Below are positions 1 to 9,284 of a DNA stretch of 64,000 nt, in pieces. The position numbers and the translations under genes are program-made. This DNA is from Pseudobutyrivibrio sp. ACV-2 (GTDB lineage: Bacteria > Bacillota > Clostridia > Lachnospirales > Lachnospiraceae). Every line of letters starts with the position of its first letter. Position 1 is the stretch's first letter. The stretch lies in contig NZ_FNQZ01000003.1 of the NCBI RefSeq assembly GCF_900107545.1, forward strand, positions 124,001 through 188,000, in the 5' to 3' direction. The notes beneath the pieces are model-generated. The model did no database searches. It was not told the DNA's origin and was given only the letters and a program-made list of their open reading frames with translations.

Positions 1-1
1 T

Positions 2-508
2 GGAGCCTCAGAATACTTTGGAATTCAGCCAGATATGATTACCTTTGGAAAAATAGTAGGCGGTGGAATGCCACTTGCAGCATACGTGGGAAAGGCTGAT
101 ATTATGAATGTGGTCGCCCCAGTTGGTAGCGTTTATCAGGCGGGGACTTTGTCAGGAAATCCTATAGCTGTCACTGCAGGTATTAAGCAGCTTGAGGCTT
201 TAAAATCAGACAAAGCCATATATGACCGCATCGATAGCTATGCGAAAAAGCTTGAAGAAGCATATCTTGAAAAAGGCTTCACTGTAAATAGAGTGGGATC
301 TTTGCTATCACCATTTTTTACATCAGGGCCAGTAGTATCATATGCTGATGTTTTAAAATGCGATACAAATAAATTTGCAGCATATTTTAGAAGTATGTTA
401 TCCCAGGGCATTTATGTAGCCCCTAGCCAATTTGAGGCTATGTTTGTATCTGATGCCCACACAGAGGATGATTTAGATAAAACAATTAAAGCAATTCAAA
501 ACATATAA
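2..508 (+). CDS. hemL: Glutamate-1-semialdehyde 2,1-aminomutase, C-terminal part (cut by window start)
   Basis: This PLP enzyme converts glutamate-1-semialdehyde to 5-aminolevulinate, the tetrapyrrole precursor. The reading frame is open from base 2 to the stop at 506-508, and the start lies outside the window. The segment holds the cofactor-lysine block (TFGKIVGGGMP) and the usual C-terminal domain ending shortly after a VSDAHTEDDLDKT stretch typical of the family. With hemC and cobA-hemD some 22 kb downstream it fits a siroheme supply role for the sulfite reductase in this island. A class-III aminotransferase of another specificity is possible, but the GGGMP(L/V)AAYVGK block favours HemL. 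Confidence 0.85.
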   Translation, partial: GASEYFGIQPDMITFGKIVGGGMPLAAYVGKADIMNVVAPVGSVYQAGTLSGNPIAVTAGIKQLEALKSDKAIYDRIDSYAKKLEEAYLEKGFTVNRVGSLLSPFFTSGPVVSYADVLKCDTNKFAAYFRSMLSQGIYVAPSQFEAMFVSDAHTEDDLDKTIKAIQNI

Positions 509-520
509 TGATTACCAAAA

Positions 521-610
521 GGCCGGCTGTCATCTCAGGACAGTCGGCCTTAACCATTTACATGAGAGCTTGCTATAAACCCATTTTATAGCGGGCTCTC
601 ATTTTCTTTA
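521..610 (+). terminator. Two consecutive hairpins after hemL
   Basis: The first stem pairs 521-531 with 539-549. The second pairs 564-569 and 572-579 with 585-592 and 595-600 and is followed by a T-rich run (601-610). The second is a good intrinsic terminator. It separates hemL from the sulfate operon promoter. Confidence 0.7.
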
Positions 611-623
611 GGAACCAGAAATA

Positions 624-675
624 TTGAATTTGAGGCATTTCTAGAATATAATCCTATCAACCTAGTAGATAGATA
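624..675 (+). promoter_or_regulatory. Promoter A with Rrf2/CymR-like operator (sulfate operon)
   Basis: A -35 TTGAAT (624-629), 17-bp spacer and -10 TATAAT (647-652) form a strong housekeeping promoter. The dyad TCCTATCAACCTAGTAGATA overlaps the -10 and start site (652-671). The same dyad type lies at five other promoters in this window, and an Rrf2 regulator is encoded at 25614-26012. Binding is inferred. Confidence 0.7.
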
Positions 676-707
676 GGAAATAGGAAAATATGCAGGAGGT
701 CATTGAT

Positions 708-1811
708 ATGAAAAAGAAGAGATTTTTGTCACTTATAGTTGTAGCAGCGATTGGGGCTTCTTTACTTGGTTGTGGAAATAGTGCCAGCAGCGCATCAGTA
801 GCTGAAGGTTCAGATGAAATAAAAGCATCAAGTGCAGGTGAGGTTATAGAGCTTACAAATGTTTCTTATGATCCAACAAGAGAATTATATGCAGCTTATA
901 ACGAAGTATTTGCAAAGCACTATCAGGAAGAATTTGGTCAGACTGTAGAGGTTACACAGTCACACGGTGGTTCTGGAAAGCAGGCACTTGAGGTTGCAAA
1001 CGGTCTTGAAGCAGATGTAGTTACACTTGCACTTGAAGGTGATGTACAGGTAGTTGCAGATGCAGGACTTATAGATGATGGCTTTACAGCAGAGTTTGAT
1101 GTAGATAGCTCACCATACACATCAACAATCGTATTTTTAGTTCGCTCAGGTAATCCAAAAAAGATTTACGATTGGAACGATTTAACCAGAAAGGATGTTG
1201 GAGTTATCACACCAAACCCTAAGACATCAGGCGGTGCAATGTGGAACTATCTTGCAGCATGGTACTACTTCGAGCAGGCGGGGCAGAACGACAGCCAGAT
1301 TCTTGATTCAATCAAGCAGCTTTACAGCAACGTAGTTGTTCTTGATTCAGGTGCAAGAGGTGCTACTACATCCTTCGTTGAAAATAAACAGGGTGATGTA
1401 CTTATCGCATGGGAGAACGAAGCATTCCTTTCACTTAAGGAATACCCAGGAGAATACGAAATCGTAGTTCCTTCAGTATCAATCCTTTGCCAGCCAACAG
1501 TTGCTGTAGTTGATGAAGTAGCTAAAAAACATGGCACAGAAGATGTTGCAAAGGAATATTTAAGCTATCTCTACTCTGATGAGGCACAGCAGATTGAAGC
1601 TGAAAACTATTATCGTCCAAGCACAAAATCAATCTATGACAAGTATGTATCTAGTACAGATTCAAACACAATCACAGAGGTTCCAGCAGATGGCAAGTGG
1701 ATTAACGACAACATTACTTTAACAGATATCAATCACTTCGGTGGCTGGACAAAAGCTAGAGCTGATCATTTTGCAGACGGCGCAAACTTCGACAGAATTT
1801 ACGAGCAGTAA
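708..1811 (+). CDS. cysP: Sulfate/thiosulfate ABC transporter substrate-binding lipoprotein
   Basis: This extracellular lipoprotein captures sulfate or thiosulfate for the CysTWA importer. The ATG at 708 is chosen over an upstream in-frame ATG at 690 because AGGAGGT (694-700) sits at the right distance. The 367-residue protein starts with a lysine-rich signal peptide and lipobox LLGC. The mature part shows Sbp-family blocks: an NVSYDPTRELY-like start, SHGGSGKQA, and DVVTLALEGDVQ. It is first of an eight-gene operon with permeases, ATPase, APS reductase and ATP sulfurylase behind promoter A. Whether it prefers sulfate or thiosulfate cannot be told; downstream APS enzymes favour sulfate. Confidence 0.93.
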   Translation: MKKKRFLSLIVVAAIGASLLGCGNSASSASVAEGSDEIKASSAGEVIELTNVSYDPTRELYAAYNEVFAKHYQEEFGQTVEVTQSHGGSGKQALEVANGLEADVVTLALEGDVQVVADAGLIDDGFTAEFDVDSSPYTSTIVFLVRSGNPKKIYDWNDLTRKDVGVITPNPKTSGGAMWNYLAAWYYFEQAGQNDSQILDSIKQLYSNVVVLDSGARGATTSFVENKQGDVLIAWENEAFLSLKEYPGEYEIVVPSVSILCQPTVAVVDEVAKKHGTEDVAKEYLSYLYSDEAQQIEAENYYRPSTKSIYDKYVSSTDSNTITEVPADGKWINDNITLTDINHFGGWTKARADHFADGANFDRIYEQ

Positions 1812-1867
1812 AAAATTTCTTGGAGCAGGGCAACCTGTTCCAAGGCTTTACAGAGAGGATTAATGGC

Positions 1868-2701
1868 ATGAATAAAAGAAGAAGCGTAATACCAGGATTT
1901 GGCATATCAATGGGAATCACAATAACAATACTCAGCATCGTAGTTTTGATTCCACTTTGTTCGCTGGTAGTCTTTTCTGCAAAGCTTTCATTTTCTGAAT
2001 TCGTATATACGGTAACAAGACCCAGAATTCTCTCAGGATATTTTGTTTCCATATCTACGGCATTTTTTGCATCTCTGGTAAATGTTGTGATGGGCTTGAT
2101 ACTTGCCTGGATTCTGGTCAGATATGATTTCAAGGGCAAAAAATTCATAGACGGAATTATAGAGCTTCCATTTGCACTTCCAACAGCAGTTGCCGGCATT
2201 TCCCTTACACATTTAACTACCACAAATGGTTGGGTAGGACAGATTTTTTATAACCTGTTTGGAATAAAGATTGCCTACACCAGAATCGGTATCACAATTG
2301 CTCTTATCTTCATTGGAATACCATTTGTAGTAAGAAGTGTTCAGCCGGTTTTGGAAAAAATTGATATTCAATATGAGGAGGCAGCCTTTATCTTAGGTGC
2401 AGATTCAAAAACAACCTTTAGAAAGGTTATTTTCCCAGAGATACTTCCTGCCATTATATCAGGCTTTACTTTAGCCTTTGCTCGTTCTATAGGCGAATAC
2501 GGCAGCGTAGTTTTCATAGCTGGAAACACACCCTATGAAACAGAAATTGCGCCACTTCTTATAATGGCAGAGCTTCAGGAATATGATTATTCGGCAGCTA
2601 CTTCCATTGCACTTGTAATGCTTGGAATAGCAGTAATTATTCTTTCAATAAATGCTATCGCTCAAAGCGTGGTGTCAAAAAGAGTAAACGGAAAGGCATA
2701 G
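1868..2701 (+). CDS. cysT: Sulfate ABC transporter permease CysT
   Basis: This integral membrane subunit forms half of the sulfate channel. The frame can be read from a TTG at 1820, but ATG 1868 preceded by AGAGAGGAT is the better start and gives 277 residues beginning MNKRRSVIPGF, normal for CysT/CysU. There are about six hydrophobic segments. The ATPase-docking loop (EEAAFILGADSKTTFRKV) is near residues 175-195. It is 56 bases after the binding protein and abuts cysW. Confidence 0.93.
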   Translation: MNKRRSVIPGFGISMGITITILSIVVLIPLCSLVVFSAKLSFSEFVYTVTRPRILSGYFVSISTAFFASLVNVVMGLILAWILVRYDFKGKKFIDGIIELPFALPTAVAGISLTHLTTTNGWVGQIFYNLFGIKIAYTRIGITIALIFIGIPFVVRSVQPVLEKIDIQYEEAAFILGADSKTTFRKVIFPEILPAIISGFTLAFARSIGEYGSVVFIAGNTPYETEIAPLLIMAELQEYDYSAATSIALVMLGIAVIILSINAIAQSVVSKRVNGKA

Positions 2702-2710
2702 GTGAGGCTC

Positions 2711-3541
2711 ATGGATTTAAGAAAAGAAAACAAGGCACTAAAATATATTTTAGTAACTATAAGCTTTATATTTCTTGGGGTATTTTTGATACTACCCCTG
2801 ATTTACATAGTTATCACAGCTTTAAAGGAAGGCATAGCAGGATACGTAAATGCGGTAACAGATGAATATGCTATAAAGGCGGCGCTGCTTACAATTGAAG
2901 CCACCGTATTTGCGGTTATCGTAAACACGATATTCGGAGTAGCCGCTGCCTGGCTTATTACAAAATACGCATTTAAAGGAAAAAAGCTTTTATCTACCTT
3001 TATTGATTTGCCAGTCACGGTTTCACCTATTATAGCAGGTCTTATCTATGTTCTAACCTTTGGCCGTCAGAGTAGTCTATATCCAATACTTGATTCCTAT
3101 GGCATCCAAATCATATTTGCAGTACCTGGTATTGTACTTGCAACAATTTTTGTTACATTCCCATTTATTTCAAGGGAGCTTATTCCAGTCCTTACAGCAC
3201 AGGGCACGGATGAAGAAGAGGCTGCCGCCATTATGGGGGCAAACACCTTTACTATTTTCAGAAAGGTTACCTTCCCACATATCAAATGGGCTCTTCTTTA
3301 TGGCATTGTACTTTGTACAGCGCGCGCCATGGGAGAATTCGGAGCAGTATCAGTTTTATCTGGTCATCTTAGGGGAAAAACAAACACATTGCCCCTTTAC
3401 ATAGAGCTTTTGTATCAGGGCTATGATTTCACTGGAGCATTTGCAGCATCTTCCATTCTCGTGGTACTGGCTATAATAGTTTTGATTTTAAGACTTGTTA
3501 TTGAAAAACACGGCAGAAAAGAACTTGATTTGAATAAATAA
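2711..3541 (+). CDS. cysW: Sulfate ABC transporter permease CysW
   Basis: This is the second permease of the sulfate importer, paired with CysT. The frame opens at GTG 2702, but ATG 2711 follows GGTGAGG and gives a 276-residue protein. It has six predicted membrane segments and the EAA docking loop (EEEAAAIMGANTFTIFRKVT) around residues 177-196. The coding region contains three of the dispersed CG-N6-CG motifs (2845, 2905, 2920). Confidence 0.93.
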   Translation: MDLRKENKALKYILVTISFIFLGVFLILPLIYIVITALKEGIAGYVNAVTDEYAIKAALLTIEATVFAVIVNTIFGVAAAWLITKYAFKGKKLLSTFIDLPVTVSPIIAGLIYVLTFGRQSSLYPILDSYGIQIIFAVPGIVLATIFVTFPFISRELIPVLTAQGTDEEEAAAIMGANTFTIFRKVTFPHIKWALLYGIVLCTARAMGEFGAVSVLSGHLRGKTNTLPLYIELLYQGYDFTGAFAASSILVVLAIIVLILRLVIEKHGRKELDLNK

Positions 3542-3555
3542 AAGGGGTGAAAAAT

Positions 3556-4617
3556 ATGGCTTACGTTGAGCTTCATGACATAAATAAACATTTCAAAAAA
3601 TTTCACGCATCAAAGGATATAAATATTTCAATTGAAAAGGGAAAGCTTGTAGCCTTACTTGGTCCATCGGGAAGTGGTAAAACCACAATCCTTAGAATGA
3701 TAGCAGGCTTAGAACAGCCTGATTCCGGAGAAATTGTTATAGATGGCAAGGTGGTAAATAACGTACCTGGCAGCGAGAGAGGAATAGGTTTTGTATTCCA
3801 AAACTATGCATTGTTTAGATATATGAATGTCTACGACAACATTGCCTTTGGTCTTCGTGTAAAAAAGGTGCCTGAGGATAAAATCAAGGAGCGTGTAACA
3901 GAGCTTTTGACACTTATCAACTGTGAAGGTCTTGAAAAAAGATATCCTAGCCAGCTTTCAGGTGGACAAAAGCAAAGAGTGGCCTTTGCCAGAGCTTTGG
4001 CACCAAATCCTCAGATACTACTGTTGGATGAGCCATTTGCAGCCATCGATGCCAAGGTACGTCTGGAGCTTAGAACCTGGCTTAGACAGATGATTACAAA
4101 GCTAAATATCACAAGCATATTTGTCACCCATGATCAGGATGAAGCCATTGAGGTGGCAGATGAAATCATCGTTACCAATCAGGGCAGGGTAGAGCAGTCA
4201 GGCACTCCACAGGAGCTATATAAAAATCCAGCCACACCATTTGTAGCACAGTTTATTGGAAATTCAGTTGAGGTTAAAAACTACGATAAGTTCCGCTATT
4301 TCGATAAAACAGGGGAGACTTCTGTTGCATATCTTAGACCAGAGTTTGTAAGCATATTTAAAAAGGGCGAAAGCGTACAGTTTGCCAATTCTGCAGAAGA
4401 GGCAGTAGTTGAAGATATTATCTTTAGAGGTAGCAACATCGAGGTCAAGGTGCGAATCCATGACAATCTGATTTCTGCCATCAGAAGCATAAATAATCCA
4501 GAAATTAAGGTTGGAGAGACTGTTGATGTATTCATATATCGTATATACGTAGTGCAAGGGGACGAGGTAATACTCGCTACCAACAGCTCACTTGCAGACG
4601 AGGCAATAGTTATTTAA
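3556..4617 (+). CDS. cysA: Sulfate ABC transporter ATP-binding protein
   Basis: This cytoplasmic ATPase energises sulfate import. ATG 3556 follows AAAGGGGTGAA, and the frame also opens at GTG 3547. In 353 residues it shows Walker A GPSGSGKT (36-43), signature LSGGQKQR (about 135-142), Walker B ILLLDEP (about 154-160) and the H-loop VTHDQDEA. A C-terminal TOBE-like domain of about 110 residues is typical of CysA/PotA. It lies 14 bases after cysW and 3 before aprA. Confidence 0.93.
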   Translation: MAYVELHDINKHFKKFHASKDINISIEKGKLVALLGPSGSGKTTILRMIAGLEQPDSGEIVIDGKVVNNVPGSERGIGFVFQNYALFRYMNVYDNIAFGLRVKKVPEDKIKERVTELLTLINCEGLEKRYPSQLSGGQKQRVAFARALAPNPQILLLDEPFAAIDAKVRLELRTWLRQMITKLNITSIFVTHDQDEAIEVADEIIVTNQGRVEQSGTPQELYKNPATPFVAQFIGNSVEVKNYDKFRYFDKTGETSVAYLRPEFVSIFKKGESVQFANSAEEAVVEDIIFRGSNIEVKVRIHDNLISAIRSINNPEIKVGETVDVFIYRIYVVQGDEVILATNSSLADEAIVI

Positions 4618-4620
4618 GGA

Positions 4621-6354
4621 ATGTTTATGGAAAAAGAATTACAGGTTGAAATAAAAAATACTGATGTATTGATAATAGGCGGCGGCACCGCAGGATGCTA
4701 CGCTGCCTATACATTGGGGATAACTGGTGAACACAAGGTTCTAATCGTTGAAAAAGCAAATATTAAAAGGAGTGGCTGTCTTGCAGCAGGAGTTAATGCC
4801 ATCAATGCCTACATTACAGAAGGTCGTGTCCCACAGGACTACGTGGACTACTGCAAGCAGGACGCCAAGGGCATTGTTCGTGAGGATTTACTTTTATCTA
4901 TTTCTGAAAATCTAAACGAGGTGACACATACCTTAGAGGATAACGGTCTTGTTATCTTAAAGGATGAAAACGGAAAATACGTCACCAGAGGAAATCGTAA
5001 CATAAAAATCAACGGTGAAAACATCAAGCCTATTTTGGCCAAAATGGCACAGGATTCTGAAAATGTTTCTGTCATTAATCATGTAAATATCACTGATTTA
5101 CTTGTAAAAAACAATAGAGTGCAGGGTGCAGTAGGCTTTGACGTAAATGAAAGCAAGGCTTACGTGTTTTACGCCGGGGCAGTCCTAGTTGCAACAGGTG
5201 GTGCAGCAGGCCTTTATAGACCAAACAATCCAGGATTTTCCCGTCATAAAATGTGGTATCCACCTTTTAACACAGGTGCAGGCTATGCCATGGGTATAAA
5301 AGCAGGTGCTGAGATGACCACACTTGAAATGCGTTTTATAGCACTTCGATGCAAGGACACCATAGCACCAACAGGCACTATCGCTCAAGGCGTTAGGGCA
5401 AAGCAAATGAATGGTTTAGGAGAAATCTACGAGACCAAATACGGCGTTGCAACCTGTGAGAGAGTATACGGCACCACAGAAGAAAACCGACAAGGCCATG
5501 GTCCATGCTATTTGAAGACAGATGAAATTTCACCACAGCAGGAGGATGAGCTTTACAAAGCATATCTAAACATGGCACCATCTCAGACTCTGAAATGGCT
5601 TGAGGGCGGTCAGGGACCAGCTGAACAAAATGTAGAAATCGAAGGTACTGAGCCATACATCGTAGGCGGACATACAGCCAGCGGATACTGGGTGGACAAC
5701 AATAGAGCCACCACAGTTCAGGGCCTTTATGCAGCAGGAGACGTGGCAGGCGGTGCTCCACAAAAGTATGTGACAGGAGCCTTGGCAGAGGGCAAGCTTG
5801 CAGCCTTAAGCATTGCAGATTATCTAAAAAATGATTTATCTCCAGAATCAGACGACAGCTGGAAAAACATCATCAGTGAATACAATCAATTTTTGAATAA
5901 CGTAAATACGAATATTTCCATTGAACAGCTTGAGGAAGCCATGCAAAAAATCATGGATGAGTACGCAGGCGGAATCACAAAGGGCTATCAGTACAACGAG
6001 ACAGGTCTTAATCTGGCAGAGGAAAAAATCAAGGGACTTTATGATGTGCTAAGCGCCCTTGAAGCTAAAAATACAGACGAGCTTCTACAGATATACGAGA
6101 TAAAAGAGCGCCTCGACCTTAGCCTGTCATTAATCGCACATTTAAGAGCCAGAAAAGAAACCAGATGGCACAGCTTTGGAGAAAATATGAGTTATCCAGA
6201 GGTTAATAAGGATTACGAGGCCTACATCAATTCAGTACTGGAAAACGGTCAGCTTAAAATCATCAAAAGACCACTTGTGGTTGATGATTATGAGCCACTT
6301 GTATTTTCATTTAACCATGATGGAGCATTACTTTACGCAGGAGGTGAGCTTTAA
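4621..6354 (+). CDS. aprA: Adenylylsulfate (APS) reductase, flavoprotein alpha subunit
   Basis: This FAD enzyme subunit reduces adenosine 5'-phosphosulfate to sulfite and AMP. The 577-residue protein has an N-terminal dinucleotide fold with IGGGTAG near residue 20, an AprA-like GVNAINAYI block, VREDLL, a TLEMRFIALRCKD substrate-region block and GGHTASGYWVD. A second in-frame ATG lies at 4627. The AprA/AprB pair is best known from dissimilatory sulfate reducers. Here it stands between sulfate uptake and CysDN genes in an operon ending in cysteine/homocysteine synthesis, and no dsrAB is present, so an assimilatory role is inferred. Related fumarate-reductase-like flavoproteins are less likely because aprB overlaps its stop by one base. 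Confidence 0.88.
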   Translation: MFMEKELQVEIKNTDVLIIGGGTAGCYAAYTLGITGEHKVLIVEKANIKRSGCLAAGVNAINAYITEGRVPQDYVDYCKQDAKGIVREDLLLSISENLNEVTHTLEDNGLVILKDENGKYVTRGNRNIKINGENIKPILAKMAQDSENVSVINHVNITDLLVKNNRVQGAVGFDVNESKAYVFYAGAVLVATGGAAGLYRPNNPGFSRHKMWYPPFNTGAGYAMGIKAGAEMTTLEMRFIALRCKDTIAPTGTIAQGVRAKQMNGLGEIYETKYGVATCERVYGTTEENRQGHGPCYLKTDEISPQQEDELYKAYLNMAPSQTLKWLEGGQGPAEQNVEIEGTEPYIVGGHTASGYWVDNNRATTVQGLYAAGDVAGGAPQKYVTGALAEGKLAALSIADYLKNDLSPESDDSWKNIISEYNQFLNNVNTNISIEQLEEAMQKIMDEYAGGITKGYQYNETGLNLAEEKIKGLYDVLSALEAKNTDELLQIYEIKERLDLSLSLIAHLRARKETRWHSFGENMSYPEVNKDYEAYINSVLENGQLKIIKRPLVVDDYEPLVFSFNHDGALLYAGGEL

Positions 6355-6665
6355 TGAGTATCAGAATAAATACCCCTTCCTGCGTGGGATGCAAAAGGTG
6401 CGTGGAGGTATGTCCTGGCAATCTTATCAAGCTTGTAGATGGCAGGGCATACATAAATAGACCAAAGGATTGCTGGGGCTGCACATCTTGTCTAAAGGAA
6501 TGCAAGACTGGCGCAATCCAGTTTTTCCTCGGGGCAGATATTGGCGGCAAGGGTTCAATTCTTTCGGTAAATGAGCAGGGTGATGAAAGACACTGGATTG
6601 TCACATCCCCTGAAGGCACCACCAAAACTATCACAGTCAATACCAAGGAATCCAATAAATATTAG
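6354..6665 (+). CDS. aprB: APS reductase, iron-sulfur beta subunit
   Basis: This is a small two-cluster ferredoxin subunit that feeds electrons to AprA. The 103-residue protein has two 4Fe-4S motifs, CVGCKRCVEVCP (from about residue 9) and CWGCTSCLKECKTGAI (from about residue 41). The second has the Trp-Gly insertion characteristic of AprB. It is shorter than the roughly 150-residue AprB of sulfate reducers, lacking most of the C-terminal tail that wraps AprA. The start codon overlaps the aprA stop (ATGA), implying translational coupling. Confidence 0.87.
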   Translation: MSIRINTPSCVGCKRCVEVCPGNLIKLVDGRAYINRPKDCWGCTSCLKECKTGAIQFFLGADIGGKGSILSVNEQGDERHWIVTSPEGTTKTITVNTKESNKY

Positions 6666-6676
6666 AGAGGTAACTT

Positions 6677-7582
6677 ATGGGCAAACTAACACATCTAGAT
6701 GAGCTTGAAGCAGAAGCAATATACATAATTAGAGAGGTGGCAGCTGAGTGTGAAAAACCAGTCATGCTTTATTCAATCGGTAAAGATAGCTCGGTGATGC
6801 TTCATCTGGCACTAAAGGCATTTTATCCTGAAAAGCCTCCATTTCCATTTTTGCATGTAAACACTACATGGAAATTCAAGGAGATGATTGAGTTTAGAGA
6901 TCATGTGGCTGAAAAATATGGTCTTACAATGCTCGAATACATCAACGAAGAAGGTGTTGCTCAGGGAATCAATCCATTTGACCACGGTAGTGCCTATACA
7001 GATATTATGAAAACTCAGGCTCTAAAGCAGGCTCTTGATAAATATGGATTCACAGCAGCATTTGGCGGCGGAAGAAGAGACGAGGAAAAATCCAGAGCCA
7101 AGGAGCGTATTTTCTCATTCAGAAATTCAGCCCATGCCTGGGATCCTAAAAATCAGCGCCCAGAAATGTGGAAGCTTTTTAATACAAAGCTTTTCAAAGG
7201 CGAAGAGGTGCGAGTATTCCCACTTTCCAACTGGACTGAAAAAGATATCTGGCAGTACATCAAAAGGGAAAATATCGAGATTCCATCCCTTTATTTTGCC
7301 AAGGAAAGACCTGTTGTCTATAGAGATGGCAACATCATCATGGTAGATGATGAGCGCATGGAGCAAAGACTTCTTCCAGGTGAGCAGGTGGTAAATAAAA
7401 AGGTTAGATTTAGAACCTTGGGCTGCTATCCACTGACAGGTGGTGTGGAGTCAGATGCTGACACTTTGGATGAAATCATTGAAGAGACACTTAGCGCAGT
7501 TTCAAGCGAGCGCACCACCCGCGTCATCGACAACGAGGCAGCAGGCTCTATGGAAAGAAGAAAAAGGGAGGGATATTTCTAA
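6677..7582 (+). CDS. cysD: Sulfate adenylyltransferase subunit 2
   Basis: This PP-loop subunit of ATP sulfurylase forms APS from ATP and sulfate. The 301-residue length matches CysD. It shows the modified P-loop [11 protein letters not shown] (from about residue 35), [17 protein letters not shown] and a C-terminal [13 protein letters not shown] block. Start ATG 6677 follows AGAGAGGTAAC. It is directly followed by cysN with no spacer, as expected for the CysDN heterodimer. Confidence 0.95.
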   Translation: MGKLTHLDELEAEAIYIIREVAAECEKPVMLYSIGKDSSVMLHLALKAFYPEKPPFPFLHVNTTWKFKEMIEFRDHVAEKYGLTMLEYINEEGVAQGINPFDHGSAYTDIMKTQALKQALDKYGFTAAFGGGRRDEEKSRAKERIFSFRNSAHAWDPKNQRPEMWKLFNTKLFKGEEVRVFPLSNWTEKDIWQYIKRENIEIPSLYFAKERPVVYRDGNIIMVDDERMEQRLLPGEQVVNKKVRFRTLGCYPLTGGVESDADTLDEIIEETLSAVSSERTTRVIDNEAAGSMERRKREGYF

Positions 7583-9220
7583 ATGCAATTACTAAAATTT
7601 ATCACATGCGGTAGCGTGGATGATGGAAAATCCACTCTCATTGGACATATATTATACGATTCAAAGCTTCTCTATGCAGATCAGGAAAAGGCTTTAGAGC
7701 TTGACTCCAAGGTAGGCAGCCGCGGTGGCGCCATCGATTATTCACTGCTATTAGACGGTCTTATGGCAGAACGTGAGCAGGGCATCACCATTGATGTAGC
7801 TTATCGCTATTTCACCACCGACAACAGAAGCTTTATCGTGGCAGACACACCAGGCCACGAGGAATACACCAGAAACATGGCAGTAGGAGCATCCTTTGCA
7901 GACCTTGCAGTAATTCTTATTGATGCAAAACAAGGTGTGCTTGTTCAAACCAGACGCCACGCCAGAATATGCTCACTTATGGGTATCAAATATTTCGTAT
8001 TTGCAATCAACAAAATGGATTTGGTGCTCTACAGCAAGGAGCGTTTTGATGAAATCACAGCCCAGATAAATGATCTTGTGGCAGAACTTAAGCTTGAAAA
8101 TCATGTAGTAATTCCAGTATCTGCAACAGAGGGCGATAATGTCACAAAGCGGTCTGAAAATATCGACTGGTATACAGGACCTGTACTTTTGGAATATTTG
8201 GAACAGGTGGATGTGGCTTCCCAGAAGGAAGAGCAGGGATTTTATATGCCAGTTCAACGAGTCTGCAGACCAAATCACACCTTTAGAGGTTTTCAGGGGC
8301 AGATTGAAGCAGGTCAGGTTAGTGTGGGAGATGAACTGACCATTTTACCTAGTGGAGAAAAGGCTAATGTAAAGAGCATCCATATTTTAGATAAAGAGGT
8401 AGAAACTGCTTCTATCGGACGCCCTGTCACCATCCAGCTTAACAGAGAGGTGGATGTTTCAAGAGGCTGCGTTCTTGCATCTGGAGTTGATATTGCAGTC
8501 ACATCATCTGTGGAAGCAACCTTGCTTTGGATGGATGATGAAATCCTAGAGCCTGGTAAAAACTTCTTTGTAAAGCTTGGAACAAAACTGATTCCTGGTG
8601 TGGTTACAGGCATCAGAAACACCATAGACGTTAATACAGGAGAGAAAAAAGAGGCAACAACACTTGAGAAAAATGAGATAGCGGTTTGTGAATTGAAGCT
8701 AGCAGACAGCATCGTCGTGGATGCATTTTCAAAGCACAAGACACTTGGGGAGCTTATATTGATTGATAGAATCACCAACATGACTTCGGCCTGCGGTGTT
8801 ATAACCCAGACCTACAAGGATGATTCATCATCAACAGATACTATCATTGACAGAGAGACCAGAAGCAACTGGAAGGGTCAGCGTGCAATCACTGTTGAGT
8901 TTAAAGAAAGCGAACAGGTAAACCTTGAGTATGTTCAAAAGGTAGAAAAGGAGCTTAGCAACAAGGGAAGACACACCTATCTATTCAACCCAAAGAGCAG
9001 TCACGGTATCAAGGGCATAGTAAAGCATCTAAATGACGCTGGAATAGTGGTACTTCTTTTTGCAGATAATCAGCTTGATACATCTGTGTTTACAGCCACA
9101 AGGGGATATGTCAGCGGTTGGCAGACTGAGGATATTAAAACCCCTGCTGATGCAGCAGAATATGTGTACAAGGCATCTGCAATCAACAATGCTGTAGCTT
9201 CAGACGGTGAATATATTTAA
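7583..9220 (+). CDS. cysN: Sulfate adenylyltransferase subunit 1 (GTPase) with degenerate C-terminal APS-kinase-like extension
   Basis: This GTPase drives APS formation by CysD. The G-domain motifs are intact: P-loop GSVDDGKST (10-18), DTPGHEEY (about 88-95) and NKMD (about 143-146). Its EF-Tu-like domains end near residue 402. The protein is 545 residues, about 70 longer than stand-alone CysN. The extra tail contains KVEKELSNKGRHTYLFNP and LNDAGIVVLLF, which resemble CysC (APS kinase) segments, but there is no P-loop, so the domain cannot bind ATP as CysC does. This fits a pathway that reduces APS directly through AprAB. The ATG follows the cysD stop immediately, and the hairpin downstream ends the operon. 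Confidence 0.92.
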   Translation: MQLLKFITCGSVDDGKSTLIGHILYDSKLLYADQEKALELDSKVGSRGGAIDYSLLLDGLMAEREQGITIDVAYRYFTTDNRSFIVADTPGHEEYTRNMAVGASFADLAVILIDAKQGVLVQTRRHARICSLMGIKYFVFAINKMDLVLYSKERFDEITAQINDLVAELKLENHVVIPVSATEGDNVTKRSENIDWYTGPVLLEYLEQVDVASQKEEQGFYMPVQRVCRPNHTFRGFQGQIEAGQVSVGDELTILPSGEKANVKSIHILDKEVETASIGRPVTIQLNREVDVSRGCVLASGVDIAVTSSVEATLLWMDDEILEPGKNFFVKLGTKLIPGVVTGIRNTIDVNTGEKKEATTLEKNEIAVCELKLADSIVVDAFSKHKTLGELILIDRITNMTSACGVITQTYKDDSSSTDTIIDRETRSNWKGQRAITVEFKESEQVNLEYVQKVEKELSNKGRHTYLFNPKSSHGIKGIVKHLNDAGIVVLLFADNQLDTSVFTATRGYVSGWQTEDIKTPADAAEYVYKASAINNAVASDGEYI

Positions 9221-9228
9221 TAAATTAG

Positions 9229-9270
9229 GCCAGTTATAGATTTAGTCTATAGCTGGCTATAGTTTTATTT
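9229..9270 (+). terminator. Hairpin ending the sulfate operon
   Basis: The stem pairs 9229-9240 with 9246-9257 and is followed by the T-rich TATAGTTTTATTT. It lies just before promoter B. A similar hairpin sequence (ATAGCTGGCTATA) recurs at 18313-18325 before promoter C. Confidence 0.65.
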
Positions 9271-9284
9271 GGGCACCAGAACTA

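Noticed and set aside
4621-6354. Fumarate reductase or L-aspartate oxidase
   Set aside because: The operon position before an AprB-type ferredoxin and CysDN, and AprA-like blocks, favour APS reductase.
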